This document shows, piece by piece, positions 54,818 to 63,999 of a stretch of DNA of 64,000 nucleotides (position 1 is the stretch's first letter; every line of letters begins with the position of its first letter). Location: the NCBI RefSeq assembly GCF_002215035.1, contig NZ_NKFP01000007.1:124001-188000 (forward strand), given 5' to 3'. The notes below the pieces were generated by a model, which was not told the origin of the DNA, made no database searches, and worked only from the letters and a program-made list of their open reading frames with translations. Both the position numbers and the translations under genes were made by a program. The stretch comes from Leptolyngbya ohadii IS1. Lineage in GTDB: Bacteria > Cyanobacteriota > Cyanobacteriia > Elainellales > Elainellaceae.

Positions 54818-56094
54818 CAAAACTAAGAAGCTGGAAAGCGGCTGAGGACGGTGAATTCACGCTCGAAGGAATCGTTGAGTTGTCGCCTGGAAGCAATGGC
54901 AGGTTGAGGGTCAGGTAGGCTTGAGAGGAATGAATAAACCTGAATCTTCCATTGCTGGGTGATAGCAAGGCGAATCCAATTCCAACCGAGCTTGAGATAA
55001 CTCATGCCCCGATTCCAATGGGTATCCACTTGGCGACGCTTGCCCGATGTCACGACATTCACGCCTTGCAGGATGAGAAACAGCATGGTCAGAGCAATCA
55101 CTCCGCACAACTGGGAAAGCGCAAATTTGTCTCTGAGCCTGGAGGCTTCAAGATTGAACCCGTTCGACTTGAGGTCTAAAAAGGATTCCTCAACCTGAAA
55201 CCTCAGTCGGTATTGGGCAAACGTCTGCAAGTTCGTTGGTTCATCGCTCACAATTGTCCAATCCTCCCCGCTCTGCTTGTCATGGGCGAAAGCCAAGTAA
55301 ACACCACGGTAAGGCTTCGTTTTGCCCACCGAGACTGCACTTGTGAAGTAAGCCTGTCCGGGCTGCAACTGCACTCCAGAAACCTTGTGCCACTGACCCT
55401 CTCGCTGAAACTGGAACGAGCGTTTAATCCGAATCCGAAAATGCCAGCCCAGATTCTCTCTGAGGTACTTCATCAGTTTGCCATCGGCAAAGCCCCGGTC
55501 TGCCAACAGGACAATTGCCACCCCATCGGGCAGGATTCTTTGGGCTTGTCTGAGAACCCTCTGAATCGTCCACAACCTGACGGTGCTGCTCGATTGTGCC
55601 ACGACTCGCCAAGCGACCGGAACGGTTCTACCCCGATACACCACTCCGACCCAGACGATGCAAAAACAATTCCATACGACCGTCGTATCCAGGCTCAGGT
55701 ACAGCCGTTGGTCTCCCCACTCGGACAGGGCTTGCCCAATCAGCGTGTGATAAGCACTCACCACATCAATCCGTCGATTCGACAACCAGCGACGAAACCG
55801 TCGTTGATGGGATTGAGCGACTTGAGCACGGCTTTTGACATACACGCTAAACCCGTTGAGATGGACGTTCTGGCTCTGGATCATCCCGATGATCATCCAA
55901 CACAGCGTTTGCAGATGGCGGACATCTTGCCACTCGATTCCACATTGACTCAGATAGCGAGACAGCGCATCATAAAGACGGGAAGTTGGAGTCATGGATT
56001 TAATTGATTTGTGTGGTTACTCATCAGCTTAAATCACGCTCTGCTTCCCTCCTAGCTTTCCTTTCATCCCACTCCCGTTTTGTCAGTCAAGCAG
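54806..56094 (-). mobile_element. IS4-type insertion sequence, copy 2 (1289 bp)
   Basis: It has the same 18-bp terminal repeats as copy 1 and the same length (1289 bp), inverted. It is flanked by the duplication CTTACGACAC. Element plus duplication is 1299 bases, a multiple of three, and the host frame resumes after it (...LRH then LESGQ...). The insertion separates the HisKA and ATPase domains of the kinase. Confidence 0.95.
54823..55995 (-). CDS. IS4-type DDE transposase (copy 2)
   Basis: It encodes the same 390-aa protein as the transposase at 9445-10617, with Asp103, Asp166, Glu269 and the Y-x2-R-x3-E-x6-K signature. The frame is intact. It is read against the direction of the interrupted kinase gene. 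Confidence 0.95.
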   Translation of the reverse strand: MTPTSRLYDALSRYLSQCGIEWQDVRHLQTLCWMIIGMIQSQNVHLNGFSVYVKSRAQVAQSHQRRFRRWLSNRRIDVVSAYHTLIGQALSEWGDQRLYLSLDTTVVWNCFCIVWVGVVYRGRTVPVAWRVVAQSSSTVRLWTIQRVLRQAQRILPDGVAIVLLADRGFADGKLMKYLRENLGWHFRIRIKRSFQFQREGQWHKVSGVQLQPGQAYFTSAVSVGKTKPYRGVYLAFAHDKQSGEDWTIVSDEPTNLQTFAQYRLRFQVEESFLDLKSNGFNLEASRLRDKFALSQLCGVIALTMLFLILQGVNVVTSGKRRQVDTHWNRGMSYLKLGWNWIRLAITQQWKIQVYSFLSSLPDPQPAIASRRQLNDSFEREFTVLSRFPAS

Positions 56095-56104
56095 CTTACG
56101 ACAC

Positions 56105-56623
56105 TTAGAGTCAGGGCAAGTCAAGTTTAATTTCCAACAATGTTCTGCTGTTGACTTAATTCAGCAATCAGTGGATGTCATGCGTCCTCAAGCAGAACAG
56201 AGTCAAGTAACCTTAGCCATAACTCCGACAACGGCTGAAGTTTGGGCTGATGCTGATGCGATCGTACAAATGCTGACTAATCTCCTCAGCAATGCCATAA
56301 AATTTTCTCCCCCCAATTCTACTGTTACCGTCACGGCTAATGCTTATCAATCTGTTCCATCTCCCCATTCTTTAACCTGCTTCTCCGTACAGGATCAGGG
56401 AAGAGGTATCCCATCAGAGCAGCTCGAAACCATCTTCGGGCAGTTTCGACAGGTCGATGCGTCTGACTCTCGTGAAAAAGGTGGGACTGGATTGGGTTTA
56501 GCAATTTGTCGCACCATAGTAAAGCAGCACAGCGGTAGAATCTGGGCTGAGAGCATACTAGAACAGGGCAGCACTTTCTATTTCACACTTCCATCAACCC
56601 AACCTGCATTGGATAATGATTGA
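56105..56623 (+). pseudogene. Severed ATPase domain of the interrupted histidine kinase
   Basis: The frame continues the kinase directly after the duplication (LESGQVKFNF, then DLIQQSVDVMRPQAEQS) and encodes a HATPase domain with the N-box MLTNLLSNAIKFSPP, G1 VQDQGRGIP and G2 GGTGLGLAICRTI. Joined to 51119-54805 it restores 1401 aa. An ATG at 56171 could start an isolated ATPase fragment of 150 aa, though no ribosome binding site is obvious. A response regulator gene follows 33 bases after the stop. Confidence 0.9.
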
Positions 56624-56656
56624 GAGTAGAGGATTGCTTCTGGGAGATGCACAAGA

Positions 56657-57037
56657 ATGCCCACTAAACGAGTTCTGGTCATTGACGACGAGGCAGATAT
56701 TCGAGCAATTATTCGAGGTTGCTTAGAGGATATTGCAGAGTGGAAGGTATTCACCGCAGCCTCTGGAGAAGAGGGCATCCAGTTAGCCATCACAGAACAG
56801 CCTGATGGTATTCTCATGGACGTATCAATGCCAGGAATGAGCGGACTGGAAGCACTTCATAAACTTCAGGAAGAGAGTAAGACGCGGATGATTCCCGTTG
56901 TGTTCCTAACTGCCAAAGCCCTTTTAGAGGAACAAGAAATTTTCACAACGTTAGCGATCGCTGGAGTTGTCGTCAAGCCATTTGACCCTATGACCTTAGT
57001 GGATCAAGTAACTGGGGTCTTTGGCTGGAATTCTTAA
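56657..57037 (+). CDS. Single-domain response regulator (REC)
   Basis: The 126-aa receiver has the acidic pair in VLVIDDEADI, the phosphoacceptor Asp in GILMDVSMPGMSG, Thr in VFLTAKA and Lys in VVKPFDP. There is no output domain, so it probably relays phosphate or docks to a kinase. It lies 33 bases after the interrupted kinase and would have been its partner. The next REC gene is a close copy (about 60% identical by eye over the first 50 residues), so the two arose by tandem duplication. Confidence 0.85.
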   Translation: MPTKRVLVIDDEADIRAIIRGCLEDIAEWKVFTAASGEEGIQLAITEQPDGILMDVSMPGMSGLEALHKLQEESKTRMIPVVFLTAKALLEEQEIFTTLAIAGVVVKPFDPMTLVDQVTGVFGWNS

Positions 57038-57212
57038 ATCTTCTTAAAGTTCAAAATTAGTTCAAAACTTGCTTCTACGGTAAGGACGAAGCAGATCGAA
57101 TTTGACTGTTTATAGCTAACTCTTATTAGTTTTGGTGGATGAACGCTTTAAATATTGTCCTTTAATTTCAGTCAAAGCATCTCAAACCTATGAAGCAGAA
57201 ACTTTTTTAGCA

Positions 57213-57599
57213 ATGACAACAAAGCGAGTTTTGATCATTGACGATGAAGCGGATGTCCGAGCCGTTGTACGAGGGTGTCTAGAAGACATCGCCGGATGGG
57301 AAGTTGTGACAGCAGATTCTGGAAAAGAAGGGTTGGTTAAAGTGATCACGGATTCACCTGATGCCATTCTTCTAGATGTGATGATGCCAGGTATGGATGG
57401 ATTAGCATTTCTGTCAGCCTTACGCGACTATGCAAAAGAATCATCTTTACCTGTTGTCCTCCTGACTGCAAAAATTAGTATAACTGAGTCTGATAAATTT
57501 CCAGGATTGAATGTTAAAGGAGTTATTGCAAAGCCGTTTGATCCGTTTTTGTTGGTCGAGCAGTTTGCTAATCTCCTTAATTGGGAAGTAAAAATATAA
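57213..57599 (+). CDS. Single-domain response regulator (REC), paralogue
   Basis: The 128-aa receiver has VLIIDDEADV, AILLDVMMPGMDG with the phosphoacceptor Asp, LLTAKIS and KPFDP. ATG 57213 gives an N-terminus aligned with the preceding REC protein (MTTKRVLIIDDE against MPTKRVLVIDDE). A longer TTG start at 57132 would add 27 residues with no match and is less likely. Both regulators lie downstream of the IS-split kinase. Confidence 0.85.
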   Translation: MTTKRVLIIDDEADVRAVVRGCLEDIAGWEVVTADSGKEGLVKVITDSPDAILLDVMMPGMDGLAFLSALRDYAKESSLPVVLLTAKISITESDKFPGLNVKGVIAKPFDPFLLVEQFANLLNWEVKI

Positions 57600-58482
57600 C
57601 ATTATGATTGAACTAAGATCTAATGTTCCTGGCGAACCAGTCAGAGAAAAGTATGTACTATCCAACTTTCATCTAATTATGAATGGAAAAGGGTGATTGA
57701 AGGGTTGCTGCAACGAGATTTATCAGATCGTCCCCATGAATATGCAACAAGATTTATCCTTGCCTTTATTGTGCTGGGCGTTGGGGAGTTCTATTTGCTG
57801 ATTGTGCTGATGGACTGCTTCCTGTACGGATAGAGCATTGGGAAAGAGGTCTGAGGGCTGGTCAAAGATGGGCTTGCCGTAGAGTTGATTGTTGGTTCTG
57901 CTCATCTCAGCGCTCGTTTCACGCTGCCGCCATAGGCGGGTCGGCTTGCTGCTGCGCGATCGCTTGTCTGTTGATAAACCAGCGATCGTGAGGATCGGTG
58001 CAGGACTGGTTATGCTGGATGATAGCTTGAATTGCTCTCAGGATATGGTCTTGTGGGGGGAGCTTGCCTGCGGTTTTGCAAGGGTTGCGGGGTCCGTGCT
58101 TTTCTGCCTGAGCTGTGGCAGGGTCAATTCCGGAAGTTCTTGGAGTTGGGATCGCTGCTTGGGGAATGGGAATTGGGGCTGTGGGTTTTTCCGGATAAGT
58201 ATTGGCACGGATCGTCGTTGCCAGAGGAGTCAGACAGGTTGATCGCCCTGGTGCGCTATTTGGCTTCTTGGGTCTGCTTTTAGTGAGCTAACTGGTTGGA
58301 GGCAGTGATGTAGGGCAATCAGAGCAAGGACAATCGGAATTCCCTTGCCCTTTGGGTGCAGTAGTTGAGTGATGGGCTTCCCTTTTTCTATCTAGAGGAG
58401 GAGTTTATTAATCTCCCCGATCGGGAAGGATCAGCGAGGACGATTTACTTCGATTCTTCACCTGGCTCAACTGCGTTTTCCT
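57600..58482. other. 883-bp region with no convincing gene
   Basis: Several short frames exist on both strands (57723-57905 minus, 57889-58242 and 58032-58283 plus) but none has a recognisable family or ribosome binding site. The plus frame ending 58283 (FPDKYWHGSSLPEESDRLIALVRYL) reads like a decayed gene fragment. A perfect 10-bp palindrome CCCGATCGGG (58416-58425) precedes the next REC gene. Confidence 0.4.
57723..57905 (-). CDS. Possible small hypothetical protein
   Basis: A 60-aa frame with a Gln/Asn-rich, helical-looking sequence (LFPNALSVQEAVHQHNQQIE). It is the more protein-like of the frames in this stretch, but an opposite-strand frame is equally open. No family was recognised. Confidence 0.2.
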   Translation of the reverse strand: MSRTNNQLYGKPIFDQPSDLFPNALSVQEAVHQHNQQIELPNAQHNKGKDKSCCIFMGTI

Positions 58483-58878
58483 GTGACTGTCTCCAAACAC
58501 CGAATCCTCGTAGTGGATGATTTGATGGACAACTTGTTCCTGATGCAGACCCTATTGGAGGCAGAAGGGTACGAAGTTGAAATGGCTGATAACGGACATT
58601 CAGCGATAGAAAAAACAGAATCAACTTCCCCTGATTTGATTCTGCTTGATGTGATGATGCCAGACATGAATGGTTACGAAGTGACCCAGCGAATCCGACA
58701 GAACCCGAATATTCCCTATATTCCAATTCTTTTGGTTACAGCTCATGACCAGCCGAAAGCAACAGAGGGATTAAATTCAGGTGCGAATGATTTTATTCGG
58801 AAGCCAATTGATTTTGAAGAGCTTCTAGCGCGAGTTAGAGCCTTTTTACAATTTAGAGACCGAACGCAATCTGCTTAA
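58483..58878 (+). CDS. Single-domain response regulator (REC)
   Basis: The 131-aa receiver has ILVVDDLMDN, LILLDVMMPDMNG with the phosphoacceptor Asp, LLVTAHDQPKA and IRKPIDF. GTG 58483 is the most likely start; no ribosome binding site is evident. There is no output domain. It converges on the giant kinase (stop 58902, 23 bases away) and may relay for it. Confidence 0.8.
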   Translation: MTVSKHRILVVDDLMDNLFLMQTLLEAEGYEVEMADNGHSAIEKTESTSPDLILLDVMMPDMNGYEVTQRIRQNPNIPYIPILLVTAHDQPKATEGLNSGANDFIRKPIDFEELLARVRAFLQFRDRTQSA

Positions 58879-58901
58879 TCGGCTTCTACAAAGCCAATTC
58901 T

Positions 58902-61900
58902 TCATGCAGAAGCTCTAAATCGAAGCATAAAGGTGGTCTGTCCATTGCCACTTTCCAGGTGAATTGTCCCTCCTAACCGTTGCGTCATCTTTTTCACCAG
59001 GGCTAAACCTAGCCCGGTTCCCCCATGCTTCCAGGGGTCGTGATTGGGGATGCGGTAGAACTTGTCAAAGATGAGATCGTATTCTTCTGGGGAAATTTCA
59101 ACGCCAGAATTGCTCACCTGGATTTGCAGCCATTCTGATGTAGCTTGAGCAGACAGGGTAATAGTTTCTCCAGGGGGTGTGTATTTACAAGCATTGTGGA
59201 GCAGTTCCGTCAGAATTCGTTGCAGGTGGGGCAGGTGAGTGATCAGTGGAGGTAAGTCATTCGCCATTTGAATCACAAAATGCTGCTCCTGCTGGTGCAT
59301 CCGTTCAGAAAAAGGTTCTGCCAGATGGTCAAGATAGAGAGGCAAATCAATTTCAGTGAGATCAAGGGGGTCTGTATCCCCATCCAGCCGAGTGAGGTCT
59401 AGAAGGTCATTGATTAAGCCAATTTCGCGCTGCCCTTCCTCGCGCAGTACCTTGAAGTAGCGATAAACGGGGGTTGATTCATCTGCAAGAACGCCCAGAC
59501 GACTGAGGCTGATTTCCAGCATTTGGGTCGCCATCTTGATGTTGGACATGGGGGTTCGTAGTTCATGGGAAACGGTGCTCAGGAAATCATCCTTTAATTG
59601 GTTCAGTCGCTCTAACTCCTGAACCTGAGCTTGAGCGGCTTCATAGAGACGGGATTGACGAAGTGCGATTGCACACTGGTTGGCGACTTGTCGCACGAGT
59701 CGTACTTCTTGGTCATCAAAGCTTTCGTGAGGTGGTTTGAATAGCCACAGGTCACCCAGTACCCCCTGGTCATCAAGTAAGGGAACTGCTAGGGCACACA
59801 TCGGCTGCTGTTCAGAGCGCACGGCATTTGCAGTCATGCAAAAATGGCAGCTCTGCCCCCCCAACAAATTGGCATAGATTTCAGAGTAAGGGGTGGCTGC
59901 GATCTCGAAGGTGCATCCCTGGGCAGGATTTAGAGTTTCAACGTACTCATAGGCAATGGTCGAAGTGGTTTGTTGTGCATTGTAGATGGCTGCATCGCAA
60001 GCAGAGACTTGTAGCCCTTGTGCTAATTCGTTAACGGCAGCCTGTAGGATTTGCCTTTCGTCAAGACTATCGCGGACTTTATCTGTAATGCGCTTTAATC
60101 GGGCTTCAAAGTCCAGAGCTTGCTGAAGTTGGGCAGTGCGATCCTGCACCTGCACTTCTAATTGGGTGTTCCATTGCTGCACTTGCCGATAGAGTTGGGA
60201 TTGTTGAATGGCAATCGCGACTTGAGCTGACAATTGCAGGAGTAGATCCCGTTCTAGGGGTTGCCAGGGGCGAGGAGCATTACATTGATGCACGACCAGT
60301 AAGCCCCAGAGAGTGCTGCCCTGCCAGATGGGGACGACGAGTTTGGCTCTGACCTGAAGCTTTTCTAGAAGTTCAATATGGCAGTGGCTCAATCCCGCTG
60401 TATAAATATCATTCGTCGCTTGAATCGCCCGATTCACGTAAGCTTGCTCACGGTTCTCGACAAAATAAGTGTCTCGAATTTCCCAGTTGAGGATTGGCTG
60501 CCAGCCAGGAGCCACTGATTCTGTCACCACGACCCCGCCCCAATCGGGGTTGAAACGGTAAACAATCACGCGATCGCATTGGAGGAAGCGCCGAACTTCT
60601 GCGACAGTGGTGTTGAGAATAGTCTCCAGGTCAAGGGAGTCGCGAATATGCTGAACAATGGCAGTCATCATCTGCTCCCGTTCGGCTTGGTGACGTAGTG
60701 TGAGTTCTGCTTGCTTTTGAACGGTGATGTCTATGAATGAAGCGACGACTGCGTAGGGTAGAGGCTGCTCCGGGTAAAACAATGGTTGAGTGTTGATTGA
60801 GATCCAGGTGAGATCCCCGTTGGGCTTATGAACGCCCATGATGACGTTAGACTGTGGCTCTCCGGTTCGCAGTGTCACCATTGACGGATGGGTTTCACCG
60901 GGAAAGGGTGAGCCATCCTCGTGAATTGCCTGCCATTGCGGATCAACTGAGGTGTGCCCCATCATCTGATCCTGCGTCAACCCTAAAATTCGTTCGGCAC
61001 TGGTATTGCAAGCCGTGATTTGCCCATCCGCTTGCTGAAGCACCACGCCTTCTGCCAGTACGGTGACGACCGAGCGGTAGCGATCTTCGCTTTCCTGCAA
61101 TGCCTGGAGCAGGGTATTTTTCGCTTCAAACTCCAGCGCCAGTTGAATGGCAGTCGCCAGAAATCCTGCGAGCAGTTGGAGAGTCTCAATGTCTACTTCG
61201 GAGAAAGCATCTGGGACTTGAGCAAAGATATTCAGAACTCCCACACAGCCGCCTGAAGTCAATAGGGGAACGGCGACGATGGATTGCACCCCCATTTGCT
61301 GGCAAGCCGCGAAGTCAACTCTTGGATCAGTGGCAACGTCACTGCATTGCAGAATCTTGCCTGCCGCAACACAGTGACTGGATAAGCTGTTTTCTGCCTG
61401 AAGACGAATGCCTGGATAAGCAGGCGCGACACCACGGGCGAGGCGATAAACTAATTGGTCTCCATCCAGCAGTTCAATCAGTACCCCCGCTGCGTCCGTT
61501 AATGCCTGGACTGATGCAAGACTCGCTGCAATTACAGCATCCAGGCTGGCATTGTTGAGAGTGATGTCCTGTTGAGCCTGGATGATGGCAGCAAGCCGCT
61601 GGGATTTTTGCTGGAGTGCGGCTTCTACCTGTTTCAGCTCAGTGATATCAACGGAGTTCCCAATGATGCCACAAACCTCATTATTGGGGCTGATCCAAGG
61701 GCAAATCCTGGTTTGATACCAGCGCAGGTCTCCCTGAGCCGTCGGAATTTGCTGAACGTGCAGTTGTGCCTGACGGTTCTCCATCACGGCACGGTTACTG
61801 GCTAAAAACTGCTCCAGTTGCGCCTGACTAAGATTTGAGTTGAATTCCAGTTCTCGCTTACCGAGCATCGCTTCCGGGCTGCTGCCGTGAACATCGCTAC

Positions 61901-63999
61901 TTGCCTGATTGACAACGAGGAACCGTCCTGCTTTGTCCTTGACAAAAATGGAGCTGGGAACCGTGTCGATAATTTGCCGCAGAAAAGCTTGTTGGGCTTC
62001 CAGTTCAGCTTCAGCTTGTTTACGATCGCTGATGTCTAACAGTACGCCTAGTAGCCGTAGCGGTTGCCCAGCCTTGTCGTACATCCCCTTGGCGCGTGCC
62101 ATCATCCAGCGAATAGAACCATCGGCGTGAATCACGCGATACTCTGCGGCGTAGTCGGTCTGAGTGTTGAGAGCATCCGAAAGTTTTTGATTAACCCAAT
62201 CAAGGTCATCGGGGTAAACATGGTTTGACCACAGTTTCTCACTGGCTTCACAACGCCCAGGGACTAATCCAAGCAGGGTAAAGTGATTGTCATTCCAGAC
62301 CATTTTTCCACTGGGCAGGTGGTAATCCCAGAAGCCAATGTGGGTTAAATCTAATGCTAATCGCCGTCGTTCCTCGCTCTCGCGCAGGGCTTCCTGAATC
62401 TGGGCTTGCTCCTGATAGGCAACCAGTAAGCGATCGTTGAGGGCAACCAGTTCTGCGGTGCGTTCTGCGACCCGTTGCTCTAGCTCTGCGTTTAACGCTT
62501 GCAGTGCTAGCTCTGCCTGCTTTTGTGGAGTAATGTCGATCGCAATGCCGATCATGCGGACAGGTTCACCAGAATTGCCATAGAAGATTTGTCCGATATC
62601 AGCAAACCAGCAGATTGTGTCCGACCGGATGACGCGAAACTCAATTCTGATGTCAGAGGCTCCGGTTTCTACGGCTCGTTGGGTTTGTTGGTGGACTCTC
62701 TCTCGATCGTCGGGATGGATATGACGCAGCCAGTTGTCATAGCTTGCTGCAACACTGGGGTCAAGTGCATAGAGCTGATAATATTCAGGCGACCAGAAAA
62801 CCGTGTTCGACTGGATATCCCAATCCCAGACCCCAGAATGACTGGCAACTTGAGCTAATCGCAATCGAGCTTCACTTTGTCGAAGTGCAGCTTCATTTTG
62901 TTTGCGTTCGGTGATTTCCTCACAAACCGCACTAATCCCGATGATGTGATTTCCATCCCACAGCGGCAAAAAGTGTTCGAGCCAGGTGCGTCGCACTCCG
63001 GGTTGAGCCGGGGTTTCTCCGGTGATTTCGACATTCAGCCGGGGTTCTCCCGTTTCTAGAATGGGACGTAACAGTTGGTCAGCCGTATCAGCCAGGTCTG
63101 GCACGAGATCTCGAATAGTACGCCCTAAATGATCTTCCACCGAAAAGCCATTCATTTCCGCTAATCGTTCGTTGATGCGAACAAAGCGAAGGTTCGTGTC
63201 CAGCACGGCTAACCCAACAGGAGCATTGCGGTAGATAGTTTCAATTTCAGCTAACTGTCGCTGGATTTGGTTCTGGCTCTGTTGCAATATATCCTTCGCT
63301 TGTTTGTGCTGAGTGACATCGAACGAAAAGATGATGATGCTACCAATGTCATCCGTGGGCTTGTACCAGGGGCGAATTTCCCACGAGATCCATTGGAGTG
63401 TTCCATCTGCCCGCACAAACAAATCTTCATCTCCTCGTTCGATCGCTCCAGCCAAGCACTGCCGATGAATCTGCCGCCAGGTTTCTGGAATTTCGGGAAA
63501 GACTTCGTAGTGGGATCGATTCAGTAAAGATTCAATGGAATCCAGTTGATATTCATTTACCCACTGCTGACTTGCCATGAGATAGCGCATCTCCGAGTCC
63601 AGCATGGCGATACCAGCAGGCGCGTACTGAATAAACAGGCGCAGGAGCAATTCCTTTTCTTGCAGGGCAGCTTCAACTCGCTGGCGCTGAGCTAATTCAG
63701 CCTGTAATTGTTCAACCAAATTCATCTGCTGAAGCGAAATTCCGACCTGTAAAGCGATTTGTCGGAGCAGGTTGATTTCTGAGTCCTGCCATGTGCGAGG
63801 AGCCGCACAATGGTGAGCAATGAGCAGCCCCCAGAGTTCACCCCCCTGCATGATTGGCACGACGAGGTTGGCTCTCACTTGAAACTGAGACAACAGTTCT
63901 AGATGACATGGCTTAATTTCAGCCGTATGAATGTCAGCTTTGGCTGTGACTAGACCTTGTTTGAAGGGTTCAACGTAAGTTTCACTAAAGCAGGGGTCG
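58902..63999 (-). CDS. Giant PAS/GAF histidine kinase, N-terminus beyond window
   Basis: The frame is open to the right edge; 1698 residues are visible. In order: end of a GAF domain with DPCF (Cys codon 63991-63993) and CH (Cys codon 63907-63909), five PAS domains, GAF, PAS, a phytochrome-like GAF (SHCHIELLEKLQVRAKLVVPI), a further GAF, HisKA (FLSTVSHELRTPMSN) and HATPase (NHDPWKHGGTGLGLALVKKM). The first GAF has its two Cys 28 residues apart, as in DXCF cyanobacteriochromes. The last GAF-HisKA-ATPase block closely matches the kinase at 36447. One PAS and its linker match the IS-split kinase. No receiver domain is fused; the REC protein at 58483 is adjacent. Confidence 0.9.
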   Translation of the reverse strand, partial: DPCFSETYVEPFKQGLVTAKADIHTAEIKPCHLELLSQFQVRANLVVPIMQGGELWGLLIAHHCAAPRTWQDSEINLLRQIALQVGISLQQMNLVEQLQAELAQRQRVEAALQEKELLLRLFIQYAPAGIAMLDSEMRYLMASQQWVNEYQLDSIESLLNRSHYEVFPEIPETWRQIHRQCLAGAIERGDEDLFVRADGTLQWISWEIRPWYKPTDDIGSIIIFSFDVTQHKQAKDILQQSQNQIQRQLAEIETIYRNAPVGLAVLDTNLRFVRINERLAEMNGFSVEDHLGRTIRDLVPDLADTADQLLRPILETGEPRLNVEITGETPAQPGVRRTWLEHFLPLWDGNHIIGISAVCEEITERKQNEAALRQSEARLRLAQVASHSGVWDWDIQSNTVFWSPEYYQLYALDPSVAASYDNWLRHIHPDDRERVHQQTQRAVETGASDIRIEFRVIRSDTICWFADIGQIFYGNSGEPVRMIGIAIDITPQKQAELALQALNAELEQRVAERTAELVALNDRLLVAYQEQAQIQEALRESEERRRLALDLTHIGFWDYHLPSGKMVWNDNHFTLLGLVPGRCEASEKLWSNHVYPDDLDWVNQKLSDALNTQTDYAAEYRVIHADGSIRWMMARAKGMYDKAGQPLRLLGVLLDISDRKQAEAELEAQQAFLRQIIDTVPSSIFVKDKAGRFLVVNQASSDVHGSSPEAMLGKRELEFNSNLSQAQLEQFLASNRAVMENRQAQLHVQQIPTAQGDLRWYQTRICPWISPNNEVCGIIGNSVDITELKQVEAALQQKSQRLAAIIQAQQDITLNNASLDAVIAASLASVQALTDAAGVLIELLDGDQLVYRLARGVAPAYPGIRLQAENSLSSHCVAAGKILQCSDVATDPRVDFAACQQMGVQSIVAVPLLTSGGCVGVLNIFAQVPDAFSEVDIETLQLLAGFLATAIQLALEFEAKNTLLQALQESEDRYRSVVTVLAEGVVLQQADGQITACNTSAERILGLTQDQMMGHTSVDPQWQAIHEDGSPFPGETHPSMVTLRTGEPQSNVIMGVHKPNGDLTWISINTQPLFYPEQPLPYAVVASFIDITVQKQAELTLRHQAEREQMMTAIVQHIRDSLDLETILNTTVAEVRRFLQCDRVIVYRFNPDWGGVVVTESVAPGWQPILNWEIRDTYFVENREQAYVNRAIQATNDIYTAGLSHCHIELLEKLQVRAKLVVPIWQGSTLWGLLVVHQCNAPRPWQPLERDLLLQLSAQVAIAIQQSQLYRQVQQWNTQLEVQVQDRTAQLQQALDFEARLKRITDKVRDSLDERQILQAAVNELAQGLQVSACDAAIYNAQQTTSTIAYEYVETLNPAQGCTFEIAATPYSEIYANLLGGQSCHFCMTANAVRSEQQPMCALAVPLLDDQGVLGDLWLFKPPHESFDDQEVRLVRQVANQCAIALRQSRLYEAAQAQVQELERLNQLKDDFLSTVSHELRTPMSNIKMATQMLEISLSRLGVLADESTPVYRYFKVLREEGQREIGLINDLLDLTRLDGDTDPLDLTEIDLPLYLDHLAEPFSERMHQQEQHFVIQMANDLPPLITHLPHLQRILTELLHNACKYTPPGETITLSAQATSEWLQIQVSNSGVEISPEEYDLIFDKFYRIPNHDPWKHGGTGLGLALVKKMTQRLGGTIHLESGNGQTTFMLRFRASA

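Noticed and set aside
57889-58283. Two plus-strand frames in the gap before the REC gene
   Set aside because: Cys/Gly/Trp-rich translations with no ribosome binding site; at best a decayed gene fragment.
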